Positions 40,028 to 47,685 of a stretch of 64,000 bases of DNA are shown here, piece after piece. Source of the stretch: Hymenobacter siberiensis (GTDB taxonomy: Bacteria; Bacteroidota; Bacteroidia; Cytophagales; Hymenobacteraceae); contig NZ_JAHLZY020000001.1 of assembly GCF_018967865.2 (NCBI RefSeq), positions 1,426,001-1,490,000 on the forward strand, in the 5' to 3' direction. A program made the position numbers and the translations under genes. The notes under the pieces were generated by a model. It searched no databases and was not told the origin of the DNA. It saw only the letters and a list, made by a program, of their open reading frames with translations. Position 1 is the first letter of the stretch. Each line of letters begins with the position of its first letter.

Positions 40028-41113
40028 CTATAATCCCAAGCTGTCGAGCGGAGAGGGCGGGCGGGCGCGTTGAGCGACATGGGTATAGATTTCGGTGGTT
40101 TTTATGCTGCTGTGGCCCAGCAAATCCTGGATGATGCGCGTGTCGGTGCCGGCTTCCATGAGGTGGGTGGCATAGGAGTGGCGCAGCATATGCAGCGAAA
40201 TGGGGCGCTGGATGCCGGCCCGGCTGGCGGCCTGCTTCACTACCATTTGCAGGCTGCGCTCGCTGTAGGGCTCGCCGGGGTGCTGGCCTTCGAAGATAAA
40301 CGTGATAGGGCGAAATTCCCGGAACTGTTCGCGGAGCAGGAGCAGCAAGGATTCGGGAAGCGGGAGGTCGCGGTCTTTTTTGCCTTTTCCGCCGCGCACG
40401 TACAGTGCCATGCGCTTGCTGTCGATGTCGGCGGGCGTGAGGGCCAGCACTTCACCTAAGCGCAGGCCCAGGCCATAAGCCAGCATGAGCATGGCGCGGT
40501 GCTTGCGGTTTTCGGTGCCTTGCAGCAGAGCCTTTACTTCTTCCTGGGCCAGCACTTTGGGGTTGGTCTGGGGCCTTTTGGGGCGCGGAATGCTGTAGTA
40601 CTGCCGGGGCTGGCCCTCCACCTGCTCGTAGTAAAACTTGATGGCGTTGATGAGCAGGTTTTGGTACGTTTCGGAAATGCCTGCCGCTACGCGCCCGGCC
40701 AGATAGTCGAGCACATCCTGTTTGCTGAGGGCCAGCGGCAGCCGTGGGCCGCAATAAGCCAGGAAAAGTTGAAACGCGCTACGGTAATTTTTGAGGGTGT
40801 TGGGGCTGTAGCGTTTGAGGGCGATGAACTGGCAGTAGCGCGAAAGCAGCACCTCGTGCGGGGTGGGCGGGGGCAGCGCCACGGCCAGCGCCGGTGTGGG
40901 CGGCACCAGCAGCACCAGGCCCAGGTGCTGGCAGGCGGCCCGTACCCGCGCCACCAGCGCGGCATCGGCAGGCAGCACGTAGCCTTTGGCGGCGGGCTCG
41001 TAGCGAACGCCGGCGGCGAGCAGGGCGGTCCGCGTCGGCTCATTGGAGAAGGGGAAGAACACCAGAAACTCGGTGCGCGAGGGACGGAGGCGGAGTGAAA
41101 CAGCAGCTTTCAT
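40028..41113 (-). CDS. Tyrosine recombinase/integrase
   Basis: From ATG at 41113 it has 361 residues. After an extra N-terminal domain of about 85 residues (SLRLRPSRTEFLVFFPFSNE) comes the SAM-like core-binding domain (LSRYCQFIALKRYSPNTLKN), then the catalytic domain with Arg218 (GLGLRLGEVLAL), Lys243-246 (GGKGKKDRDLPL), His308 and Arg311 (LHMLRHSYATHLMEAG), His334 (LLGHSS) and nucleophile Tyr343 (TTEIYTHV). All active residues are present. The end, PPSPLDSLGL, recalls the SPLD of integron integrases, although the IntI-specific extra helix is not seen. It follows ssb by 29 bp and precedes the cassette-like gene. Confidence 0.9.
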   Translation of the reverse strand: MKAAVSLRLRPSRTEFLVFFPFSNEPTRTALLAAGVRYEPAAKGYVLPADAALVARVRAACQHLGLVLLVPPTPALAVALPPPTPHEVLLSRYCQFIALKRYSPNTLKNYRSAFQLFLAYCGPRLPLALSKQDVLDYLAGRVAAGISETYQNLLINAIKFYYEQVEGQPRQYYSIPRPKRPQTNPKVLAQEEVKALLQGTENRKHRAMLMLAYGLGLRLGEVLALTPADIDSKRMALYVRGGKGKKDRDLPLPESLLLLLREQFREFRPITFIFEGQHPGEPYSERSLQMVVKQAASRAGIQRPISLHMLRHSYATHLMEAGTDTRIIQDLLGHSSIKTTEIYTHVAQRARPPSPLDSLGL

Positions 41114-41142
41114 AGGTAGCAGGCGGATGATGGAAGTTTGCG

Positions 41143-41487
41143 CTACTGGTCGCCGGGCTTTTTGTCCAACATCAGTACCTGTTCGCCAATTATTTCGGTC
41201 ACGTAGTGGCGTAGGCCGGCGGGGTCGTCGTAGTGGCGGGTTTTCAGTTTTCCTTCGATATACACCAGGCTGCCCTTGCGCAGGTAGGCCTGGGCCAACT
41301 CGGCGAGCCCCCGCCACAGGACAATGGTGTGCCAGTCGGTGTTGGTGTGGGTCTGGCCACTTTTGTCGCGGTACGTTTCGGAAGTAGCCAGCGAAAATTT
41401 GGCCACGGGCACGTTGCCTTCCAGTACTTGTATTTCGGGGTCTTTACCCAGGTTGCCGATGAGGGTTACTTTGTTGAGGCCGCGCAT
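41143..41487 (-). CDS. ssb: Single-stranded DNA-binding protein
   Basis: A 114-residue SSB made of an OB fold: MRGLNKVTLIGNLGKDPEIQ, VAKFSLATSETYRDKSGQTH, TDWHTIVLWRGLAELAQAYL and GSLVYIEGKLKTRHYDDPAG are the classic blocks. It lacks the long disordered tail and the acidic DDDIPF-type tip of replicative SSBs, ending VLMLDKKPGDQ. It is therefore probably an accessory SSB. It is immediately upstream of the tyrosine recombinase and likely in one transcript with it; SSB would bind the single-stranded form of folded attachment sites. Confidence 0.92.
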   Translation of the reverse strand: MRGLNKVTLIGNLGKDPEIQVLEGNVPVAKFSLATSETYRDKSGQTHTNTDWHTIVLWRGLAELAQAYLRKGSLVYIEGKLKTRHYDDPAGLRHYVTEIIGEQVLMLDKKPGDQ

Positions 41488-41662
41488 AAAGTTGATGCAT
41501 TAAGCGGAGTATGCTGCTTGCAGAGGCAAGAACGTCAGGAAGTTTGATTAGCCTGTTGCCGTTGAGCCGGTAATGCGCCCCCTTTTTATGCGGCTTCATT
41601 AAACGCGGCGCTTACTTTGCCCTCCAACCGCCACTTCACCGCCCACGCCCCGGCCTCCCCGC

Positions 41663-42211
41663 TTGGAAGACCACGAAATCCTCCTCAAGTTCCAGGACCC
41701 CGCCAGCCGCAACCTGGCGTTCAACCAGCTCGTGCGCAAGTACCAGAGCAAGGTGTACTGGCACGTGCGCAAAATGGTGGTGGACCACGACGATGCCGAC
41801 GACCTCACCCAGGACGTATTCATTAAGGTCTGGAAGCACCTCGAGAACTTCCGACAGGATGCCCAGCTTTTCACCTGGATTTACCGCATTGCCACCAACG
41901 AGTGCCTGAATTTCCTGAGCAGCAAGCGGCGCAAGTTCCTGCTGCCGCTCACGGATGTGGGAGCTGAGCTGGCCGCCAAAATGGAAGCCGACCCCGCCAT
42001 GGCCGGCGATGCCATTGAGCTGAAGCTCCAGCAAGCCATTCTGCGCCTGCCCGACAAGCAGCGCCTCGTATTCAACCTGCGCTACTACGACGAGATGCCC
42101 TACGAGCAAATGGCCGAGGTAACCGGCACCAGCGTGGGCGCGCTCAAAGCCAGCTACCACCACGCCGTGAAAAAAGTGGAGGACTACGTGACCCGCAACA
42201 CTGACGAATAG
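41663..42211 (+). CDS. ECF-type RNA polymerase sigma factor
   Basis: A 182-residue sigma-70 family protein of the extracytoplasmic-function type. Region 2 is AFNQLVRKYQSKVYWHVRKM then DADDLTQDVFIKVWKHLENF and FTWIYRIATNECLNFLSSKR; region 4 is ILRLPDKQRLVFNLRYYDEM and GTSVGALKASYHHAVKKVED. No region 1 or 3. It starts with TTG at 41663. The next gene encodes a small protein with one membrane span, a good candidate anti-sigma factor, and the third a Spy-like periplasmic protein; together they look like an envelope-stress unit. Confidence 0.9.
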   Translation: MEDHEILLKFQDPASRNLAFNQLVRKYQSKVYWHVRKMVVDHDDADDLTQDVFIKVWKHLENFRQDAQLFTWIYRIATNECLNFLSSKRRKFLLPLTDVGAELAAKMEADPAMAGDAIELKLQQAILRLPDKQRLVFNLRYYDEMPYEQMAEVTGTSVGALKASYHHAVKKVEDYVTRNTDE

Positions 42212-42277
42212 CCCGGCCCCAGCACAATTTTTTATTCGCGGAATTAAACGCCGCCCCCTGTTCCTCATCCAACCAAC

Positions 42278-42745
42278 ATGAAACCTACTTTCAAGCTAGA
42301 TGCGCACCCTCGGCGGCCCCGCCCGCTGCTGAGCGAGCCGCCCGCTGGTTACTTCGACCACCTTCCGATGCAGATAATGGCCCGGCTGCCCCAGGCGGAG
42401 GCCCGCGAGGCGGCTGCCGGCTGGCGCTGGTTGGCTTTTCTGTCGCCGGCTTTGCGCACCAGTTTGGCCTCGGTGGCCGTACTGGGCGGCTTTGCGGCTT
42501 CGTTTTTCCTGAGCGGTACGCCGCCGCTGGTGCCGGCCACTGCCAGCACTGCCTCGCTCGATGCCGTGCCCCGTACCGAACTGGTGGGCTACCTGCTCAC
42601 GAGCGGGGCCCGCGTCGAAAACTCCGACCTGGCCATCCTCACGGCCGCCAACCCCGGTTTGGCCAACGGTTTCCTGCACGCTTCGGAAGACGAGCTGAAC
42701 GATGCCCTGGACGCGCAACCTTCCGAAGACGCTACGTATCTATAA
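42278..42745 (+). CDS. Putative anti-sigma factor, single-span membrane protein
   Basis: A 155-residue protein with a short cytoplasmic N-terminus (PPAGYFDHLPMQIMARLPQA, a pattern common in Bacteroidota proteins encoded after ECF sigma factors), one membrane span at about 64-84 (LASVAVLGGFAASFFLSG) and an acidic outside part ending HASEDELNDALDAQPSEDAT. Position and topology suggest that it restrains the sigma factor, though no zinc anti-sigma motif is present. It lies 66 bp after the sigma gene. Confidence 0.68.
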   Translation: MKPTFKLDAHPRRPRPLLSEPPAGYFDHLPMQIMARLPQAEAREAAAGWRWLAFLSPALRTSLASVAVLGGFAASFFLSGTPPLVPATASTASLDAVPRTELVGYLLTSGARVENSDLAILTAANPGLANGFLHASEDELNDALDAQPSEDATYL

Positions 42746-42770
42746 ATCCCTGAATTACCACTTTGCTATC

Positions 42771-43259
42771 ATGTCCATTTTATCATCCACGTTTCGGTTA
42801 TTGAGTCTGGCAGCATTACTGCTGGCCGTGGCACCTGCCGCGCATGCCCAGGGCGGCTTGGGTGGCGGCCGCAAGGGCCAGCGTTTGGGCCAGCTCGAAA
42901 ATGCCAAAATTGCCTTTATCACCAACCGCGTGTCCCTCACGCAGGACCAGGCCCAGAAATTCTGGCCGCTTTACAACGAGTTTTCGACTCGCCGCCGCGA
43001 GCTCAACCGCAGTGGCCGCCTGTTGCGCCGCGACGTGACCGACGGCATGACTGACCCCGAAATCCGCGACAATTTCAACCAGGCCTTCGCCATGCGCCAG
43101 CAGGAATTGAACCTGGAAAAGGAGTACTTCGAGAAATTTCAAAAGGCAGTTTCGCTGCGCCAGGTGGCCCAGCTATTCCAGGCCGAGCGCGATTTCACCA
43201 AGGAAGTCATCAAGCGGGTGGCCGGGGCGGGTGGCCCGCCCGCCATTGACACCAACTAG
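42771..43259 (+). CDS. Periplasmic Spy/CpxP-like sensor protein
   Basis: With the start at 42771 (MSILSSTFRLLSLAALLLAV) it has 162 residues and a signal peptide ending AHA. The mature part is helical and contains ITNRVSLTQDQAQKFWPLYN, an LTxxQ motif, and FEKFQKAVSLRQVAQLFQAE, the second. This pattern is common in Bacteroidota proteins encoded beside ECF sigma factors. It would bind unfolded protein or metal in the periplasm and signal to the anti-sigma factor. It closes the operon and is followed by a terminator. The frame's upstream extension overlaps the previous gene. Confidence 0.78.
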   Translation: MSILSSTFRLLSLAALLLAVAPAAHAQGGLGGGRKGQRLGQLENAKIAFITNRVSLTQDQAQKFWPLYNEFSTRRRELNRSGRLLRRDVTDGMTDPEIRDNFNQAFAMRQQELNLEKEYFEKFQKAVSLRQVAQLFQAERDFTKEVIKRVAGAGGPPAIDTN

Positions 43260-43285
43260 ATTCTTTTTCTTTCTGAGCTATGCCA

Positions 43286-43320
43286 AGAGGCCGCTGCCCC
43301 CGCAGCGGCCTCTTTATTTT
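43286..43320 (+). terminator. Intrinsic terminator
   Basis: AGAGGCCGCTGC (43286-43297) pairs perfectly with GCAGCGGCCTCT (43302-43313), then TTATTTTTG. Confidence 0.88.
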
Positions 43321-43370
43321 TGTGGAATAATCGAAACCGGGTTTAGCTGGTTAGGTAAGGAGCCCTTGCC

Positions 43371-43462
43371 CGTCATGCTGAGCGCAGCCGAAGCATCTCT
43401 ACCGCATTAGTAAATGAATTACTCATTGCGGTAGAGGTGCTTCGGTTGCGCTCAGCATGACG
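43371..43462. repeat. GTCATGCTGAGCGCAGCCGAAGC inverted repeat
   Basis: The left arm 43371-43413 and right arm 43419-43462 are inverted copies with few mismatches, both carrying CGTCATGCTGAGCGCA and CTCTACCGCA. Worn copies are at 13473-13580 and, as the hairpin loop, 19816-19853. Confidence 0.85.
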
Positions 43463-43536
43463 TTCAACCTACTTGCGCATCCACCCGCACCGAACCACAA
43501 AGAATACGTCCCAATCCGCTTAAATCCGATAAATCC

Positions 43537-44733
43537 GTGGTCCTGACACCCCGCCAATTATTCCTGCGCCACCAGGCCCAAACCTCCGATTTCCCGCTGC
43601 TGCTGGAAATTGAGCGGGCCGAAGGCGTGTACATGTACGGCCCCGACGGCCGCCGCTACCTCGACCTTATTTCGGGCATTGGCGTGAGCAACGTGGGCCA
43701 CCGCCACCCGCGCGTGCTGGCCGGCATTCAGGCCCAGCTCGATAAGTACCTGCACCTGATGGTGTACGGCGAGCTGGTGCAGGCCGTGCCCGCGCAACTG
43801 GCCGAGGCCATCCACCAAACCCTGCCCGCGCACCTGGATTCGGTGTTTTTCACCAATTCCGGCACCGAGGCCATTGAGGGTGCGCTGAAGCTGGCCAAGC
43901 GCCACACCGGCCGCACCGAGCTCATTTCCTGCCTCAATGCCTACCACGGCTCCACGCACGGCGCGCTGTCCATCACTGGCTCCGAAGACTTCAAAAACAG
44001 CTTCCGGCCGCTGCTGCCCGACGTGCGCCACATCCGCCACAACGACTTTGCCGACCTGATGCTGATTACCGAGCGCACGGCCGCCGTCATCATCGAAACC
44101 GTGCAGGGCGAGGCCGGCGTGCGCGTGCCCTCCCTCTATTACCTGCCGGCGCTGCGCCGCCGCTGCCGGGAAGTGGGCGCCCTGCTCATCCTCGACGAAA
44201 TTCAGTGCGGCTACGGCCGTACCGGTACCATGTGGGCCTTCGAGCAATTTGGCATCGAGCCCGATATATTAGTGTGCGCCAAGGGCATGGGCGGCGGCAT
44301 GCCCATCGGGGCCTTCATTTCAAGCACCGAAATTATGTCGGGCTTCAAAACTAACCCCATTCTGGGGCATTGTACCACCTTTGGTGGGCACCCGGTGAGC
44401 TGCGCGGCCGCCCTGGCCACCCTGCAAGTGATGCAGGACGAAAAGCTGGCCGAAGGCGTGGCCGCCAAGGCGGCACGGTTCCGGGAGCAGCTGCGGCACC
44501 CGGCCATTCGGGACGTGCGCGGCTGCGGCCTGCTCATAGCCGTGGAATTCGATTCCTTCGCCGTGCTCAAGCCCATCATCGACTACGCCCTGGAGTACGA
44601 AAGCATCCTCACCGACTGGTTCCTGTTCTGCGATAACTCGTTGCGCTTGGCCCCGCCGCTCACCATCAGCGACGCGGAGATTGACGAAGCCTGCGCCGCG
44701 CTGCTGCGGGCCGTCGATGCGGTGGTGAAATAG
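43537..44733 (+). CDS. Class III (acetylornithine-type) aminotransferase
   Basis: A 398-residue PLP enzyme, starting with GTG at 43537. Family marks are YLDLISGIGVSNVGHRHPRV, FTNSGTEAIEGALKLAKRHT (phosphate-binding), AVIIETVQGEAGVRVPS, LLILDEIQCGYGRTGTMWAF (Asp that pairs with the pyridine N) and ILVCAKGMGGGMPIGAF with the PLP Lys. It could be an acetylornithine, 4-aminobutyrate or ornithine aminotransferase; the sequence resembles the general aspartate aminotransferase family (class III) of Bacteroidota, and no arginine genes are adjacent. Confidence 0.88.
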   Translation: MVLTPRQLFLRHQAQTSDFPLLLEIERAEGVYMYGPDGRRYLDLISGIGVSNVGHRHPRVLAGIQAQLDKYLHLMVYGELVQAVPAQLAEAIHQTLPAHLDSVFFTNSGTEAIEGALKLAKRHTGRTELISCLNAYHGSTHGALSITGSEDFKNSFRPLLPDVRHIRHNDFADLMLITERTAAVIIETVQGEAGVRVPSLYYLPALRRRCREVGALLILDEIQCGYGRTGTMWAFEQFGIEPDILVCAKGMGGGMPIGAFISSTEIMSGFKTNPILGHCTTFGGHPVSCAAALATLQVMQDEKLAEGVAAKAARFREQLRHPAIRDVRGCGLLIAVEFDSFAVLKPIIDYALEYESILTDWFLFCDNSLRLAPPLTISDAEIDEACAALLRAVDAVVK

Positions 44734-44845
44734 TGAGTTGGTGAAATGGTGAGTTGGTGAACTAGTGAAGTGGTGAGTTTGGTGTTCTGCCTGCGCAAAT
44801 CGCGCTGCTCAAACATCAAGCTCACCACTTCACTAGTTCACCAAC
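44733..44845. repeat. GTGAGTTGGTGAA tandem and inverted repeat
   Basis: GTGAGTTGGTGAA occurs twice in tandem at 44733-44762, and GTTGGTGAACTAGTGAAGTG (44753 on) pairs perfectly over 25 bases with 44821-44845. It fills the space between two convergent genes and may serve as their terminator. Confidence 0.75.
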
Positions 44846-45303
44846 TACACCACCACGTTGGGCCGGGGTAATTCGTTGTAATTCAGAAAAGAAGTGCTTT
44901 CTTCCTTGATGCGCTCCTGGGGCAGGCCATCTTTCACGCCCTGCGAAATCTTGCGCACCAGCACGCCCACAATGGCCTTGCGGAAGCCCAGCTTCTCGGC
45001 CATCATGATGCAGAAGTCCATCTCGGTATCGTCCACGATGCCATCGGCCAGCATCATATCCACGAGGTCAAAAATCTGGTCGAAACGCTCCGAATCGGTG
45101 GTAGGCAGGTCATTGCTGCTGCCTTTGGCACCCGACACCAACGCCTGCACTTCCGACGAGCTGATGCCGTTCTTCTTGCCTACCGCCAGGATGAAATTCA
45201 TCTCCCGGGCATCGATATGGCCGTCGGCTTTAGCCAGTGCCGCGAGATTCAACAGGTGGCTCTTGATTTTTTTGGCCTGCTCATTTTCGAAAAAACCGAA
45301 CAT
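44845..45303 (-). CDS. TerB family protein
   Basis: A 152-residue helical protein of the TerB/TerB-like family. It contains HLLNLAALAKADGHIDAREM and, about 65 residues later, LVDMMLADGIVDDTEMDFCI, the paired acidic helix motifs (ADGxxDxxE) that form the TerB metal-binding core. TerB belongs to tellurite-resistance and envelope-stress complexes, but single TerB proteins outside a ter operon, as here, have unknown roles. Cytoplasmic. Convergent with the aminotransferase. Confidence 0.85.
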   Translation of the reverse strand: MFGFFENEQAKKIKSHLLNLAALAKADGHIDAREMNFILAVGKKNGISSSEVQALVSGAKGSSNDLPTTDSERFDQIFDLVDMMLADGIVDDTEMDFCIMMAEKLGFRKAIVGVLVRKISQGVKDGLPQERIKEESTSFLNYNELPRPNVVV

Positions 45304-45455
45304 AAACGTGGGAAGTAAGAAGTGGGAGATGATTTTGGAAACGAAACTGCGACTTCAGGCGTAAGATACACGTAAAATCGGCTTATTGTTGTCAATTTAT
45401 TATTCTGCTAAGTGAAATTACAATCGTTTCCATAACGCCAATTTCTACGCTTGGG

Positions 45456-45486
45456 TTGAGGGTTTGCATTCATTTCACCAACTTTG
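45456..45486 (+). promoter_or_regulatory. Candidate pfkA promoter
   Basis: TTG at 45456-45458, a 20-bp spacer, and CAACTTTG at 45479-45486 (one base off TAnnTTTG). The start codon is 37 bases downstream. Confidence 0.45.
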
Positions 45487-45523
45487 CGCGCTTTGGGTGC
45501 CATTTGCGCGCCCTGCTGCATTT

Positions 45524-46507
45524 ATGACAGTTCAGATGAAGAGAATAGCAGTTTTCACAAGTGGGGGCGATTCGCCGGGCATGAATGCCGCCATCCGGGC
45601 CGTGGTGCGCACGGCTACGTACCACGGCATTGAGATATACGGCATTATGCGGGGCTACAGTGGCATGATTAAGGGCGAGTTCGTGCGTCTCGATTCGGCC
45701 TCGGTGTCCAACACGGTGCAGAAGGGCGGTACCATTCTGAAATCGGCCCGCAGCCAGAAATTTATGACCAAGGAAGGCCGCCAGCAGGCTTTCGACCAGC
45801 TGGTGAACAACGGCATTGAAGGCTTGGTAGCCATTGGCGGCAACGGTACCTTCACTGGGGCTATGATTTTTGAGGAGGAGTTCGGCATCCCCACGGTGGG
45901 CGCACCGGGCACCATCGACAACGACCTATACGGCACGGACTACACCATTGGTTACGACACGGCCGTGAATACGGCGCTGGAGTGCATCGATAAAATCCGG
46001 GATACGGCCGACTCGCACGACCGGTGCTTCTTTGTGGAGGTGATGGGCCGCGATTCGGGCTACATCGCCATTCCGTGCGCCATTGGCGGCGGGGCCGAAA
46101 TCGTGATGATTCCGGAAACGCAAATGAGCGTGGATGTGGTGATTGAAACCCTGCAGACGGGTTGGAAGCGCTCCAAAACCTCGTTTATCGTCATTGTGGC
46201 CGAGGGCGAGGAAGAAGGCAATGCCACCACCACGGCTGCCCGCGTGAAGGAAGCCATCCCGCAGCTCGATACCCGCGTCACGGTTATCGGCCACATTCAG
46301 CGCGGCGGCTCACCCACGGCCGCCGACCGCCTGCTGGGCTCCCAAATCGGCATCGCCGCCGTGGAAGGCCTCATGAACGGCATGCGCAACGTAATGGCCG
46401 GTATTGTGGATAAGAAGCTGGTTTATACGCCGTTCACGGATACTATTAACAAGAAAAAAATCATCAACCAGAGCTTTATGCGGATGGTGGAGATTCTGAG
46501 CGTATAG
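45524..46507 (+). CDS. pfkA: ATP-dependent 6-phosphofructokinase
   Basis: Phosphorylates fructose 6-phosphate to the 1,6-bisphosphate, the committing step of glycolysis. The start at 45524 (MTVQMKRIAVFTSGGDSPG) gives 327 residues, standard length. Landmarks are the ATP site TSGGDSPGMNAAIR, the GGNGT loop in AIGGNGTFTGA, and the catalytic PGTIDNDLYGTDYTIGYDTA; VEVMGRDSGYIA and IGHIQRGGSPTAADR bind the sugar phosphate. In GGNGT an Asn replaces the Asp of the usual GGDGS; such forms occur among Bacteroidota enzymes. A second start at 45536 (MKRIAVF) is possible. Confidence 0.93.
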   Translation: MTVQMKRIAVFTSGGDSPGMNAAIRAVVRTATYHGIEIYGIMRGYSGMIKGEFVRLDSASVSNTVQKGGTILKSARSQKFMTKEGRQQAFDQLVNNGIEGLVAIGGNGTFTGAMIFEEEFGIPTVGAPGTIDNDLYGTDYTIGYDTAVNTALECIDKIRDTADSHDRCFFVEVMGRDSGYIAIPCAIGGGAEIVMIPETQMSVDVVIETLQTGWKRSKTSFIVIVAEGEEEGNATTTAARVKEAIPQLDTRVTVIGHIQRGGSPTAADRLLGSQIGIAAVEGLMNGMRNVMAGIVDKKLVYTPFTDTINKKKIINQSFMRMVEILSV

Positions 46508-46521
46508 TGTGTAGCGCGAAG

Positions 46522-46613
46522 CGCGAAGCGGCAGCTTCGCGGACGAACGAAGTGAGTGTTCAGCGTTTGAACTGCATACTCGCTGCGCTCGTCCGCGAAG
46601 CTGCCGCTTCGCG
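46522..46613. repeat. GCGAAGCGGCAGCTTCGCGG inverted repeat
   Basis: Bases 46522-46546 are perfectly complementary to 46589-46613, and each arm is itself partly palindromic (GCGAAGC...GCTTCGC). It lies between the convergent pfkA and miaA genes; the miaA stop is at its edge. Confidence 0.82.
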
Positions 46614-47525
46614 TTACATTTCTACCCACTGATACGCCGGGTCGCGCCGCAGCCAGCTCATTTGGCGCTTGGCGTAGTGGCGGGTGTTGCGTTGGAGCAG
46701 GCGCACGGCTTCGGGCCAGTCATAATCCCCATCCAGAAAACCGAAAATTTCCTGGTAGCCCACGGTTTGCAGGGCGTGGTGGTGGCGGTAGGGGAGCACC
46801 GATTTTACTTCGGCCAGTAGGCCGGCGGCCAGCATGTGCTCCACACGCAGGTTGATGCGCTGGTAGAGCGCTTCCCGCTCGCGGGTGAGCGCCACTTTCA
46901 CGTTGCGAAAGAGCGGGTTTTCGGGCGGCGGGCCGGCGGTGTGGAAGCTGGAAAACGGCCGGCCCGTAGCACGGGTGATTTCCAGGGCGCGCACCACGCG
47001 CTGGGGGTTTTGCTGGTCGATGCGGGCGTGGGCCACGGGGTCGGTTTCGGCCAACTCGGCCACAAGGTGGGGGAGGCCGTGGGCGGCCAGCTCGGCGTGG
47101 AGCTGGGCGCGCACCTCGGGCGGCACGCCGGGCAGCTCATCCAGCCCATCGGTCACGGCCTGCACATAGAGCCCCGAGCCGCCGGTGAAGATGACGAGCG
47201 GGTGTTTTTGGAACAAGTTGCCGAGTACGGCCAGGCACTCGGTGGCGAAGCGGCCGGCGCTGTAATCCTCCGTGATGCTGTGGCTGTCGATGAAATGATG
47301 GGGTACACCCTGCATTTCGGTGTGCGTGGGCTTGGCCGTGCCAATGCTGAGCTCGCGGAAAAACTGGCGCGAGTCGGCCGACACAATTTCGGTGTGAAAC
47401 TGCTGCGCCAGCTGCACGCACAGGGCCGTTTTGCCCACGGCTGTGGGGCCGGCAATGGTGAGCAGCACGGGGCGCGGGTCGGCGGCAGTAGGGGCCAGCT
47501 GGGCGAGGATTTCGGGAGGGAGCAT
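46614..47525 (-). CDS. miaA: tRNA dimethylallyltransferase
   Basis: Transfers the dimethylallyl group to N6 of A37 in tRNAs that read UNN codons. The 303-residue protein has the P-loop GPTAVGKTALCVQLA at 26-40, the substrate loop IVSADSRQFFRELSIGTAKP, PHHFIDSHSITEDYSAGRFA and LVIFTGGSGLYVQAVTDGLD, then NPQRVVRALEITRATGRPFS and the C-terminal RNTRHYAKRQMSWLRRDP that contacts the tRNA. All are standard for MiaA. Confidence 0.93.
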   Translation of the reverse strand: MLPPEILAQLAPTAADPRPVLLTIAGPTAVGKTALCVQLAQQFHTEIVSADSRQFFRELSIGTAKPTHTEMQGVPHHFIDSHSITEDYSAGRFATECLAVLGNLFQKHPLVIFTGGSGLYVQAVTDGLDELPGVPPEVRAQLHAELAAHGLPHLVAELAETDPVAHARIDQQNPQRVVRALEITRATGRPFSSFHTAGPPPENPLFRNVKVALTREREALYQRINLRVEHMLAAGLLAEVKSVLPYRHHHALQTVGYQEIFGFLDGDYDWPEAVRLLQRNTRHYAKRQMSWLRRDPAYQWVEM

Positions 47526-47593
47526 GGGGTGAACGGGTGGATGGGCAAACAGCTATCATCTTTCGCAAGCTCAGGATGACAGGCAATGGAGTT

Positions 47594-47670
47594 GTTTAGA
47601 AAGTCACAAAAGGTCCCCGAACGGTCATGCAGCGCTGCGCGCTGCATGACCGTTTGAGTACTTTCTAAAC
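47594..47670. repeat. Nested palindrome between miaA and the OmpA gene
   Basis: Outer arms GTTTAGAAAGT (47594-47604) and ACTTTCTAAAC (47660-47670), inner arms AACGGTCATGCAGCG (47620-47634) and its complement (47640-47654). It lies after the OmpA-like gene stop, on the miaA promoter side. Confidence 0.75.
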
Positions 47671-47685
47671 AGCTTCAATTAATGA

